A stretch of DNA of 43,881 bases. Origin: JBIIJL01 sp044233795 (GTDB lineage: Bacteria; Pseudomonadota; Gammaproteobacteria; Legionellales; Legionellaceae). The stretch lies in the NCBI GenBank assembly GCA_044233795.1, contig JBIIJL010000005.1, positions 1 to 43,881 on the forward strand, in the 5' to 3' direction. This document shows positions 1-7,968 of the stretch, one piece after another; positions within the stretch are counted from its first letter, which is position 1; each line of letters opens with the position of its first letter. The notes under the pieces are model-generated. The model ran no database searches. It saw only the letters and a list, made by a program, of their open reading frames with translations, and was not told where the DNA came from. A program made the translations under genes and the position numbers.

Positions 1-696
1 ACCCTTGCCAGTTAACCCCCTGTTACGACTAGCATTAATGTTCTTTACCCCTTGGGTTTTCAATGCTCTCAATAACTGGTTCACTGATGAGAAATGCGCT
101 GTTAAATACTCCATATCCAACACTGGATCCATGAATGACTCAGCCAGCAATGTATCACCAATGTTGTGCAAATCGCTAAACTCATTAGCATGTCCATAAT
201 CATCAATCCCTGACCACGCTTTACGTAACTCAACAAACGTATCCGGCCCCAATGTTGAAAAAATCAAACACCCATCTGGTTTCATCACCCGATTAAGCTC
301 GCGGACCACAGGGGGCCAAGCGTCTGCCCAATGAATCACCTGATTTGAAAAGATTAAGTCAAATACACCAGTAGCAAAAGGAAGAGCCGACATATCACCA
401 CAAACCAAAGGCCATTTCTGTATAAAGCCCTGCAACTTTTTTGTTTCTTTCAACATACGATGCGCGCAATCAAAGCTTACAATCGTGGCATTTTTATAGT
501 ATTTTTTGAGCTCTTTTGAAAAGTAACCCGGACCACAACCGAGATCTAATACAAATTGTGGTTTTATTTTCAAATATATCAAACGCTCAAATAAACGCTC
601 GCCGATCTCACGCTGCACGACTGCAGATTGATGATAACCCTCCGCACTCTTATTAAAAGAATTGCAAACATTAACATTCAGCTTCATGATACTCAT
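1..696 (-). CDS. bioC: Malonyl-ACP O-methyltransferase BioC (partial, C-terminus off the window)
   Basis: Class I SAM-dependent methyltransferase that methylates malonyl-ACP so that fatty-acid synthesis can build the pimeloyl chain of biotin; cytoplasmic. Reading the minus strand from 696 gives an uninterrupted frame of about 232 codons that runs off position 1, so the 3' end is missing. Seen: an N-terminal segment with NSFNKSAEGYHQSAVVQ, the SAM-binding loop LDLGCGPG, then LIFSNQVIHWADAW and FSTLGPDTFVELRKAW, the last two being typical of BioC. ATG codons at 696 and 687 are in frame; GGGAA just upstream fits 696 best. It diverges from comF with only 14 bp between the starts, so the promoters must lie inside the coding ends. 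No other bio genes are visible here. Confidence 0.85.
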   Translation of the reverse strand, partial: MSIMKLNVNVCNSFNKSAEGYHQSAVVQREIGERLFERLIYLKIKPQFVLDLGCGPGYFSKELKKYYKNATIVSFDCAHRMLKETKKLQGFIQKWPLVCGDMSALPFATGVFDLIFSNQVIHWADAWPPVVRELNRVMKPDGCLIFSTLGPDTFVELRKAWSGIDDYGHANEFSDLHNIGDTLLAESFMDPVLDMEYLTAHFSSVNQLLRALKTQGVKNINASRNRGLTGKG

Positions 697-710
697 CAAG
701 TTCCCGACCC

Positions 711-1490
711 ATGGATGTGTGGTCTATGCGCTACGAACCAAACAGTATAACACAGTGGTTTCGTCTGTCATCAAGCTGCGTTCTTTGTGACCAAACCCAT
801 CGTGGAAAGCATGCAGTATGTTGCGAATGCCAAAATCTCCTCACCCCACTTGGACCATCCTGTCAATATTGCGCAACACCTTTGTCCGATCCCTCATATT
901 TTGTCTGTGGCCATTGTTGTAAGAATAAACCCTACTTCGACTACGTTTATGTGGCACATCGTTTTGAAGAACCACTACGCTCATTGCTACATGAATTTAA
1001 ATACAGGGAGGGGCTTTATCTTTGTTCGTTTCTAGCCTCCTTAATGGCAAGCACATTGCCTCTAAAAGCCACTCAAACTGAATTGCTCATCCCTATTCCT
1101 ATGCATCCTAAAAGACTTCGCCTGCGAGGGTTTAACCATGCAGCTCTTTTAACAAAGCAATTGAGTCGTCTGCTATCCATCCCCTATTCACTCAATTCGT
1201 GTCAGAAAATTATCAACACAGCGCCACAAGCAAGATTACCCGCACCTCAGCGCCTTAACAATCTTCGTCATGCATTTCAAGTCACGCCCATCTCCCACCA
1301 ACACGTAACTCTCATCGATGATTTACTCACCACAGGCAGTACCGTTGGCGAACTCGCTAAACAAATAAAAAAACAAGGGGTAAAACAAGTGGATGTATGG
1401 TGTTGTGCTCGGGCAATTGATCCAATTATACAAAAAATCTCATCGCATCATTCAATAACAACTGTAACAACACTAAAGAAAATGCGATAA
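711..1490 (+). CDS. comF: ComF family phosphoribosyltransferase-like competence protein
   Basis: ComF-family protein of about 259 residues, linked to natural transformation in many bacteria, with a role in handling incoming single-stranded DNA. Seen: an N-terminal cysteine cluster (CVLC near residue 23, then CCEC, CQYC, CGHC) that fits a zinc ribbon, a middle segment ending LLIPIPMHPKRLRLRGFN, and the PRPP-binding loop LIDDLLTTGSTVGE near residues 201-214. The start is unsure: ATG 711 and ATG 726 are both in frame and neither has a clear Shine-Dalgarno. A TATAAC hexamer at 746-751 lies within the frame. The last 65 bp overlap convergently with the M50 protease gene on the other strand. Legionella are naturally competent, which fits the context. 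Confidence 0.88.
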   Translation: MDVWSMRYEPNSITQWFRLSSSCVLCDQTHRGKHAVCCECQNLLTPLGPSCQYCATPLSDPSYFVCGHCCKNKPYFDYVYVAHRFEEPLRSLLHEFKYREGLYLCSFLASLMASTLPLKATQTELLIPIPMHPKRLRLRGFNHAALLTKQLSRLLSIPYSLNSCQKIINTAPQARLPAPQRLNNLRHAFQVTPISHQHVTLIDDLLTTGSTVGELAKQIKKQGVKQVDVWCCARAIDPIIQKISSHHSITTVTTLKKMR

Positions 1491-2505
1491 ATATCAAACG
1501 ATGTAATAACACTTCAAGTCTTACAGAAATTGGCTTTCCACGAATTTTTTCTATCAATGCATATAAAATCAACCCTCCATCAAGTCCTGGGATTGGAAAT
1601 AGATTGACCAAAGCAACTGTAAAGCTCAAGTTGGCAACAAAATATCCAAAAATTGCCAATCCCTGAAAAAATGAGTTGACTAAACTTGAAAATACACTAA
1701 TAGGACCAAGTAATACCCCGAGCGGGATTACCCCAGTTAACAGCTCTTTTAACAACATAAGATAAAAACTCAATAGATATCCCATTTGCCAAAACGCCAT
1801 CATGCATGCTTCAATGAAAGACAACCCAGCGACTGTTTGTACCATTTCTTTTGAAACATCAGGTTCAATACCAAGTCCTAGCAATAATGATTTGTGGGTT
1901 TTTGCAAAAATATCCTTTGATAAATTAAGTTCCAAATCACGTATCACACCTTCTTTAGTTTCAATGACAATATCCACCTTGCCTTTTTCAAATCCCTTGA
2001 TAAGCTCCATACCTGAATCTCGCCAAGAAGAAACTTTTCTTCCACTAATGCTGATAATCTTATCTGATGCATGCAATCCAGCAATCGCTGCAACACTCTC
2101 TGAGTTTACCGATTTAATTACAGGTCTGATTTGTTGAAACCCTAGCATCAACATGAACACCAAAGCGAGCCATCCAACCAAAAAGTTAATAGCAACCCCT
2201 GAGATCAGCACAATACAGCGCACAAAAATAGGTTGTTTATCAAATGCGTATTGTTCTTCATGAGCTAACACAGGCTCTATACGAGTATTTAAAAGCTTCA
2301 CATACCCGCCAATAAGCCATGAAGAAATACGCCATTCAGTGCCGGTTTTCCCATACCAACGGAGCAGTGGTTTTCCAAATCCTAGTGAAATAATTTGAAT
2401 TTTGATATGAAAAAAACGTGCGGACAGCGCATGACCTATCTCATGTAAGCCCACCACCAGAAACAAACACATAAAAAGTGCAATCAATCCCAAGAGTACT
2501 CTCAT
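1426..2505 (-). CDS. M50-family (RseP-like) intramembrane zinc metalloprotease
   Basis: Site-2-protease-type membrane protease that would cleave substrates within or next to the membrane. Seen: first membrane helix with the zinc motif HEIGH at residues 21-25, a single PDZ-like segment around residues 124-187 (AGLHASDKIISISGRKV), further hydrophobic helices, and the second zinc/aspartate motif PIPGLDGG near residue 308. At 359 residues it is shorter than E. coli RseP (about 450 residues, two PDZ domains), so it may be a second, single-PDZ paralog rather than the sigma-E pathway protease; I therefore give no symbol. It lies 12 bp downstream of the 92-residue hypothetical gene, probably in one operon, and its 3' end overlaps that of comF by 65 bp. 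Confidence 0.85.
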   Translation of the reverse strand: MRVLLGLIALFMCLFLVVGLHEIGHALSARFFHIKIQIISLGFGKPLLRWYGKTGTEWRISSWLIGGYVKLLNTRIEPVLAHEEQYAFDKQPIFVRCIVLISGVAINFLVGWLALVFMLMLGFQQIRPVIKSVNSESVAAIAGLHASDKIISISGRKVSSWRDSGMELIKGFEKGKVDIVIETKEGVIRDLELNLSKDIFAKTHKSLLLGLGIEPDVSKEMVQTVAGLSFIEACMMAFWQMGYLLSFYLMLLKELLTGVIPLGVLLGPISVFSSLVNSFFQGLAIFGYFVANLSFTVALVNLFPIPGLDGGLILYALIEKIRGKPISVRLEVLLHRLIFIAFSLVLLQLLLNDAMRFFV

Positions 2506-2517
2506 CTATGCAACCTA

Positions 2518-2793
2518 TTAACGGGTGTTATCAATGACCAATTTTAATGTAGGCCGCCCCACCGTTTTGGGTTTTTCGTGACCACTACGATGTACTTCAA
2601 AAATTCGATATGTTTCATTGGTTTCATTATCTACAAGCTCCACATCTTCACCTTCTTCATCAACCAAAGTGACTGACAAATGCATTTCACGAAATCGACC
2701 AATTCGGTAACGGTCTTTAAAAAGACGCAACACACTGATTAAACTTTCTTCTGCTTCAAAACTATCAAGTCGGCCTTCAAAAATAATTTCCAT
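2518..2793 (-). CDS. Small hypothetical acidic protein
   Basis: I do not recognise this 91-residue protein. Seen: no signal peptide or membrane segment, an alternating charged/hydrophobic pattern, an acidic stretch around VDEEGEDVELVDNETNE, and a C-terminus RPTLKLVIDNTR. It looks like a small soluble beta-rich protein. The start is ATG 2793: GGGAG lies six bases upstream, whereas the frame's first codon (TTG 2796) is less well placed. It precedes the M50 protease gene by 12 bp on the same strand and is probably cotranscribed with it, so it might be a partner or an unrelated passenger; the sequence does not decide. Confidence 0.7.
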   Translation of the reverse strand: MEIIFEGRLDSFEAEESLISVLRLFKDRYRIGRFREMHLSVTLVDEEGEDVELVDNETNETYRIFEVHRSGHEKPKTVGRPTLKLVIDNTR

Positions 2794-2944
2794 CAAGCAC
2801 TCCCTAGCAGGATAAACTGCTATGTTCTATCAACGGCTATTCTAGTTAACGGCTGCATTTGAGAGAGCTTGAGAAAAAATAGGCCTACAAATATCCTCCC
2901 TAATAGATTACAATTCGACTATTATCTAGGAACATCATAAATCT

Positions 2945-4195
2945 ATGGTATTTGTCGCTTGCGGGCTAAATCATAAAACGACCCCAATACATATGCGTGA
3001 AAAAGTTGCATTGCCTGTTGCTGAGCAAGACAAACTGCTCGCAAGTCTGGCAGGTCTTCCCGCGGTCAATGAAGCAGTTATTTTATCAACATGTAATCGT
3101 ACAGAAATCTATTGTGACACAGAAGATACGGCGCCCCTTTCTTCCTGGCTTGCTGAGGAGCATCAACTTAATCCAAAAGATCTTTCGCCTTATCTTTATA
3201 TTCATCAAGGTCATGAAGGGGTACGTCACACATTACGAGTAGCAAGCGGACTTGATTCGATGATGGTCGGAGAACCACAAATTCTTGGCCAAATGAAGCA
3301 AGCCTACCTACAAGCCGTTCGGGCTGGAACGATAAAAACCAACTTGCGTCAAGTCTTTCAATATGTTTTTAATGCGAGCAAACGTATCCGCAACCATAGC
3401 GGGATAGGGAATAGCCCTGTATCGATAGCATATGCCGCAGTCCAACTGATTGGCCAATCTTTTACTGACTACAAACCTCTACGCGTCTTTATTATTGGCT
3501 CAGGTGAAACAGCCTCATTGGTTGCAAAATATCTAAACAAAGCTGGGGTAAGCGATTTTACAATTGCAAGCCGTACAGAAGAGAATGCCAAAGCACTATC
3601 CAACACTCTTATGGGCAAAACTGTTGGCATCGGCGATATTCCTCATCATTTATCTATGGCAGATGTGATTATTTCTGCGACCTCTTGCCCCTTACCCTTT
3701 ATTAATCAAAGCTTGGTTCAGCATGCCCAAGAAAATCGCCAAAACCTGCCAATATTTTTCCTAGATTTAGCCGTACCTCGAGACATTGAAGCTAATGTAA
3801 AAGATATTGAAGGCGTAACACTTTACAATGTTGATGATCTTCAGCACATCATAAGCCAAGGAATTTCGCAAAGACAACACGCAGCTATTGAAGCTGAACG
3901 CTTGATCGAATCAGAATTAGATAGCTATATCCGCTGGCATCGCTCTTTAAATGCTAAAAATATTATTTGCAACTATCGAAACAAAATGCAAAATTTAGCA
4001 AATTTAGAACTTTCTCGTGCAAAGCTTCGACTAAACAACGGCAACTCCCCAGAAATGGTTTTGGAGGAGTTAACTGCCCGTCTCGTCAATAAAATTGCCC
4101 ACAACCCTACAATCGGTTTACGCAACGCAGCCTGGGATAATCGCCCAGAAGTAATCGACTTGGCTCAATACCTCTTTGACACACTACCTATATGA
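2945..4195 (+). CDS. hemA: Glutamyl-tRNA reductase
   Basis: NADPH-dependent reduction of glutamyl-tRNA(Glu) to glutamate-1-semialdehyde, the first committed step of tetrapyrrole synthesis in the C5 pathway; cytoplasmic. Seen: the catalytic thiol in ILSTCNRTEIY (C50), the MMVGEPQILGQMKQAY segment, an NADP-binding region with VFIIGSGETA, and the C-terminal dimerisation helix region ending TLPI. At 416 residues it has the usual family length. The last four bases overlap the start of prfA (ATGA), and prmC follows, giving the common hemA-prfA-prmC operon order. The gene is divergent from the small hypothetical/M50 pair, with about 150 bp between them for both promoters. Confidence 0.97.
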   Translation: MVFVACGLNHKTTPIHMREKVALPVAEQDKLLASLAGLPAVNEAVILSTCNRTEIYCDTEDTAPLSSWLAEEHQLNPKDLSPYLYIHQGHEGVRHTLRVASGLDSMMVGEPQILGQMKQAYLQAVRAGTIKTNLRQVFQYVFNASKRIRNHSGIGNSPVSIAYAAVQLIGQSFTDYKPLRVFIIGSGETASLVAKYLNKAGVSDFTIASRTEENAKALSNTLMGKTVGIGDIPHHLSMADVIISATSCPLPFINQSLVQHAQENRQNLPIFFLDLAVPRDIEANVKDIEGVTLYNVDDLQHIISQGISQRQHAAIEAERLIESELDSYIRWHRSLNAKNIICNYRNKMQNLANLELSRAKLRLNNGNSPEMVLEELTARLVNKIAHNPTIGLRNAAWDNRPEVIDLAQYLFDTLPI

Positions 4196-5280
4196 AAAAA
4201 TCACTTGAATTAAAGCTTCAACAAATGCAAGAACGCTTTGAAGAAATCAGTTACCTGCTGTCTGAAAGTACGGTCATCGCAGATCAACCAAAATTCAAAG
4301 CTTTGTCAAAAGAATATGCTCAACTAGAACCAGTAGCCAGTTGCTTCAATCAATACCTAGAAGCCATAGATAATCTGCAATCATTGCAGGAACTTAAAGA
4401 CGGCGATGACAAAGAACTTGCCGCAATGGCCGATGAAGAAATACAGGTAGCCCAAGCCAAGAGCAATCAACTCGACGAAGAACTGCAATGGCATTTAATT
4501 CCGAAAGATCCAGATGATGAGCGCAATATCTATCTGGAAGTCCGGGCGGGCACAGGTGGTGATGAAGCAGCCATTTTCGCAGGTGATCTTTTTCGAATGT
4601 ATTGCCGTTATGCTGAATCCCGCGGTTGGCAAATTGAAGTTATCAGTGCCCACCATGGAGAGCATGGTGGTTTTAAAGAAGTTATTGCACGTGTGAGTGG
4701 GCATGGTGTCTATGCGGAGCTCAAATTTGAATCAGGCACACATCGCGTTCAGCGGGTACCTGAAACAGAGTCTCAAGGTCGCGTTCATACTTCAGCGTGC
4801 ACTGTCGCTATATTGCCCGAAGTCGAAGAAATTGACCACATCGACATCAACCCCGACGACCTTCGTGTTGATACCTACCGCTCATCAGGCGCCGGTGGAC
4901 AGCACGTCAATAAAACAGACTCAGCTATCCGAATTACCCATCTACCAACAGGTGTGGTGGTTGAATGTCAAGATGAACGCTCCCAACACAAAAACCGCGC
5001 CAAGGCCATGGCCTTATTGAAAACCAGACTCTTAAATGCCGAGCAAACAAAACAACGCCAAGAGCAAGCTGAAACTCGAAAATCGCTAGTCGGTAGCGGT
5101 GACCGCTCCGAACGTATTCGCACCTATAATTTTCCGCAAGGCCGATTAACCGATCATCGCATCAATCTAACCCTCTATCAGCTCAGTGATGTAATTGAAG
5201 GTGATTTATCCATGGTTATTGATGCATTAAAACGCGAATACCATGCTGAATTACTTGCTGAACTAGGTCGCCATGACTGA
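4192..5280 (+). CDS. prfA: Peptide chain release factor 1
   Basis: Terminates translation at UAA and UAG by triggering hydrolysis of peptidyl-tRNA on the ribosome. Seen: 362 residues, the catalytic GGQ at 235-237 inside SSGAGGQHVNKT, and the stop-codon-reading P-x-T element at 190-192, here PET rather than the PAT found in E. coli, within HRVQRVPETESQGR. The overall length and the GTGGDEA segment are typical for RF1. Its start overlaps hemA by four bases and its end overlaps prmC by eight bases, so translation of the three genes is probably coupled. PrmC methylates the GGQ glutamine of this protein, which explains the pairing. Confidence 0.97.
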   Translation: MKKSLELKLQQMQERFEEISYLLSESTVIADQPKFKALSKEYAQLEPVASCFNQYLEAIDNLQSLQELKDGDDKELAAMADEEIQVAQAKSNQLDEELQWHLIPKDPDDERNIYLEVRAGTGGDEAAIFAGDLFRMYCRYAESRGWQIEVISAHHGEHGGFKEVIARVSGHGVYAELKFESGTHRVQRVPETESQGRVHTSACTVAILPEVEEIDHIDINPDDLRVDTYRSSGAGGQHVNKTDSAIRITHLPTGVVVECQDERSQHKNRAKAMALLKTRLLNAEQTKQRQEQAETRKSLVGSGDRSERIRTYNFPQGRLTDHRINLTLYQLSDVIEGDLSMVIDALKREYHAELLAELGRHD

Positions 5281-6115
5281 TATTAAACAGGCCCTGATAA
5301 AAGCTGTCGAACTATTAAGCAATACCTCCCTTAGCCCACAAATTGATGCAGAAATACTGCTAGGTCACGTGCTTGATACCTCTCGAACTGTCTTATATAC
5401 CCACCCCGAACAACAATTAGCGGAACACGAACAAATACAATATGAAGCAATCGTTGAAAAGCGGGTAAATGGCACCCCTATTGCTTACCTTGTTGGGTAT
5501 AAAGAGTTTTGGTCCTTAAAATTATTAGTATCCTCAGACACACTCATACCAAGATCAGAAACCGAGTTACTGGTTGAGCTTACGCTTGAACATTGCCAGA
5601 ATATCAACAAGGCTCACATCCTAGATTTAGGTACTGGTAGTGGTGCGATAGCTTTAGCCATCGCTTCAGAGCGACCCGAGTGGCAACTTTTTGCCGCTGA
5701 TCAAAGCCCTCTGGCACTTAAGCTTGCAAAATTTAACGCCCAACAATTGAAGCTCACCAATCTTGATTTTTTTTGCTCAGATTGGTTCACTAACGTACCT
5801 AAACTTAAATTCAATGCTATTGTCTCTAACCCGCCCTATATCGCTATGAGCGATCCTCATTTACATCAAGGAGATGTCAGGTTTGAGCCTCCTTTAGCCC
5901 TGATCAGTGGCAAAGAAGGTTTAGATGCACTAGCCTTTCTTATCAACTCTAGTTATGATCACATCTTGCCAGGCGGTTGGTTGTTAGTGGAGCATGGATA
6001 CCAGCAAAGAACAGCTGTTGAGGCGTTTTTTTTAAAGAGAGGCTATCAGAATATCCACTGCTGGCAGGATCTACAAGGACTTGATCGTGTGAGTGGCGGG
6101 CAGACTGCCTCATAA
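5273..6115 (+). CDS. prmC: Release factor glutamine N5-methyltransferase
   Basis: SAM-dependent methyltransferase that methylates the glutamine of the GGQ loop in RF1 and RF2, raising termination efficiency. Seen: 280 residues, N-terminal helical substrate-binding domain, SAM loop DLGTGSG at 118-124, and the diagnostic NPPY at 186-189 that binds the target glutamine. It overlaps the end of prfA by eight bases and closes the hemA-prfA-prmC operon. About 185 bp separate it from dksA; I see no clear intrinsic terminator there. Confidence 0.96.
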   Translation: MTDIKQALIKAVELLSNTSLSPQIDAEILLGHVLDTSRTVLYTHPEQQLAEHEQIQYEAIVEKRVNGTPIAYLVGYKEFWSLKLLVSSDTLIPRSETELLVELTLEHCQNINKAHILDLGTGSGAIALAIASERPEWQLFAADQSPLALKLAKFNAQQLKLTNLDFFCSDWFTNVPKLKFNAIVSNPPYIAMSDPHLHQGDVRFEPPLALISGKEGLDALAFLINSSYDHILPGGWLLVEHGYQQRTAVEAFFLKRGYQNIHCWQDLQGLDRVSGGQTAS

Positions 6116-6301
6116 AAACAATCAATGATAAGCCATAAGTTGCAGAATATAGGCTATAGTTGATGAATGGACTATTTTTTGATATACCTAACCCATTTAG
6201 GCTGAATGCAGCATCGGGTTGAAGAGTAAAAAGATACACAAGCGCTCGCAGCATTAGAGCACTAATAATTGGTCAGTTTAATCAAAGAGAGTAGAAACAA
6301 C

Positions 6302-6733
6302 GTGAAAAATGACACCGTTGGCAGTATGGGGATCGCACCTTATCAGGAAACGAAGGGCGAAGAATACATGAATGAACAGCAGCTGGCACACATTGAGAAA
6401 ATCCTGCTAGCCTGGCGTCAATCATTAATGGAAGAAGTTGACCGCACTGTGTCCCACATGAAAGATGAAGCGGCAAACTTTCCTGATCCTTCAGATAGAG
6501 CAAGCCAAGAAGAAGAATTTAGTATTGAGCTTCGCACAAGAGATAGAGAGCGCAAGCTCATCAAAAAAATTGAAGACGCTCTTGAACGCCTCCGTGATGA
6601 TGACTTTGGCTATTGCGAGGCCTGTGGTGTTGAAATTGGTTTAAGAAGATTAGAAGCACGCCCCACCGCAACACTCTGCATTGACTGTAAGACATTATCT
6701 GAGATTAAAGAACGGCAAAATCAAGGAAATTAA
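6302..6733 (+). CDS. dksA: RNA polymerase-binding transcription factor DksA
   Basis: Secondary-channel RNA polymerase regulator that works with ppGpp in stringent control; in Legionella it takes part in the switch to the transmissive phase (family knowledge). Seen: PYQETKGEEYMNEQQLAH, the coiled-coil with DEAANFPDPSDRASQEEEFS, and the zinc finger with YCEACG and LCIDCK. The longest frame begins with TTG 6269 and would add 11 residues; I choose GTG 6302 because a purine-rich AGAGAG lies upstream and the resulting 143 residues match the family's usual length. Followed by a decayed insertion sequence 35 bp downstream of the stop. Confidence 0.95.
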   Translation: MKNDTVGSMGIAPYQETKGEEYMNEQQLAHIEKILLAWRQSLMEEVDRTVSHMKDEAANFPDPSDRASQEEEFSIELRTRDRERKLIKKIEDALERLRDDDFGYCEACGVEIGLRRLEARPTATLCIDCKTLSEIKERQNQGN

Positions 6734-6774
6734 TCAGGATTTACTGAGTTCCAGCTCTTAGTACACTAGGGGCT

Positions 6775-6830
6775 GTTGACATTTGATCCTCCGGTCCCCG
6801 ACGTGCCGCGGTTTATCCGGCGTTGTTGCA
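6775..6830 (+). repeat. Left terminal inverted repeat of the IS element
   Basis: Begins GTTGACATTTGATCCTCC and ends CGGCGTTGTTGCA. It is the reverse complement of 7595-7650 with two mismatches in 56 bp. Similarity extends a few more bases outward (TAGGG before it), which suggests that the true end is at 6769. Confidence 0.88.
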
Positions 6831-6942
6831 GATTTCAAAAACTGTTCTTTTAGAAGCCGGATTTAAAAAAAAAGAGATAAGAAATATGGCGTTACGAACC
6901 TAAACGGTATAACTTCGGTTTTCTGAGAACAGGAGCTTACCA

Positions 6943-7558
6943 ATGACTAAAAAAGCCTATAGAATTCGTAACTGGTCTGAGTATAACAAAGGATTAGTTT
7001 CTCGTGGAAGTCTTTTTATTTGGTTTAATAAAAATCAAATAATGAGTGCTCAAGGCTCCCATGGGAATCAGGCCTATTCAGATTGACTGATTCTTTGTGC
7101 TTTCACCATTAGGCAGTTATTTAATTTACCCTACAGGGCAGCAGAAGGTTTTTTGGATTCATTAATAAAGCTCAATCAGTTAAACATATCGACACCACAC
7201 TATACTACTCTTTTCCAAAGAAGTAAGACTTTAAAAGTAGATTTAGGTATTAAACCTAGAGGTGTACCTCGGCATATTTTAATTGACTCAACGGGAGCTC
7301 AAGTCCTGGGTGGTTGAACTCATCACACGACTTAAATCGGCACCTGATAAAGAAGAAGAACTACGCCTTTGGAAACAAGAAAATAATTATCATCGACGTT
7401 CTTTAGTAGAAACCAATATCGGGCGATTGAATTCCATTTTTGGCGATGAAATGAGTGCCCGTACGCCTGAAAACCAATATACAGACCTAGCTATACGATG
7501 CAGGATTATTAATAAGATGAATAAACTGGGACTACCCGATAGTGTGGATGTTTTTTAA
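6943..7558 (+). pseudogene. IS5/IS903-like transposase remnant
   Basis: Seen: from ATG 6943 the frame reads MTKKAYRIRNWSEYNKGLV, a typical N-terminus of this transposase type, then meets TGA at 7084-7086 where the family normally has QAYSDL. The same frame continues as IRQLFNLPYRAAEGF up to HILIDSTG (the first catalytic Asp motif) and ends at TGA 7315. A second frame starting near 7283 carries the C-terminal part, with NNYHRRSLVETNIGRL and NKMNKLGLPDS. The middle with the second catalytic Asp is missing, so an internal deletion plus a frame change removed activity. Preceded by AGGAG-like bases and a TATAAC hexamer. Confidence 0.85.
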
Positions 7559-7594
7559 ACCGCCCCCTGGGGGGCTGGCGTAGCTCTTGATATA

Positions 7595-7650
7595 TGCAAC
7601 AACGCCGGATAAACCGCGGCACGTCGGCGACGGGAGGATCAAATGTCAAC
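7595..7650 (-). repeat. Right terminal inverted repeat of the IS element
   Basis: Reverse complement of 6775-6830 with two mismatches, followed by ACACCC and then TA at 7657-7658, which mirrors the left end (TA then GGGGCT). Confidence 0.88.
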
Positions 7651-7656
7651 ACACCC

Positions 7657-7968
7657 TACGCAAACTAAAAATAAAATCGTTGATAGTGCAGAGAGTGTGT
7701 ATGCTCATGATGATATAATTTGCTTTCCTAGCAACAATGATTTTTGAACCGATAAGCTTTGTTATGGAGAGCGCTCCTTTATAGTGTTGAGCTTAAGCCA
7801 CTTCAAGAGTGGAAAGCCTGATCTGTAATGCTTGCTCCCCACCTGAACCCCAGGGTTCAAATCTGATGTTGCTAGGAACTTCAATTTATATATTCATGCA
7901 CCCTCATGCTTCATTTTTATTGCCAGGGCATATCTATCTCGACAACCCCATTTTCAGAAGCTTCATGC
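7657..7968. other. Gene-free stretch between IS and katG
   Basis: About 310 bp without a convincing gene. It holds a perfect small palindrome at 7844-7859 (TGAACCC, CA, GGGTTCA), which has no T-tract on either side, and a GGGTTCAAATC that recalls a tRNA T-loop without any cloverleaf around it. I see no clear katG terminator. Confidence 0.5.

Larger units (their letters stand above)
6769..7656. mobile_element. Decayed IS5-like insertion sequence with long terminal inverted repeats
   Basis: An 888-bp element bounded by inverted repeats and flanked by TA on both sides (6767-6768 and 7657-7658), consistent with a TA target duplication. The inner 56 bp of the repeats match at 54 positions by eye. 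Inside is an IS5/IS903-like transposase gene (6943-7558) that has a nonsense codon, a frame change and a missing middle. The repeats are far better preserved than the gene, so the element could still be moved in trans by an intact relative. IS family is inferred from the transposase fragments, and the exact group is unsure. Confidence 0.8.

Noticed and set aside
1..199. Plus-strand frame at 5-199
   Set aside because: It is the antisense of bioC, whose SAM-binding and FSTLGPDT motifs are clear on the minus strand.
7840..7875. GGGTTCAAATC resembling a tRNA T-loop
   Set aside because: The flanking bases do not form a T-stem and no acceptor, D or anticodon arm could be found.
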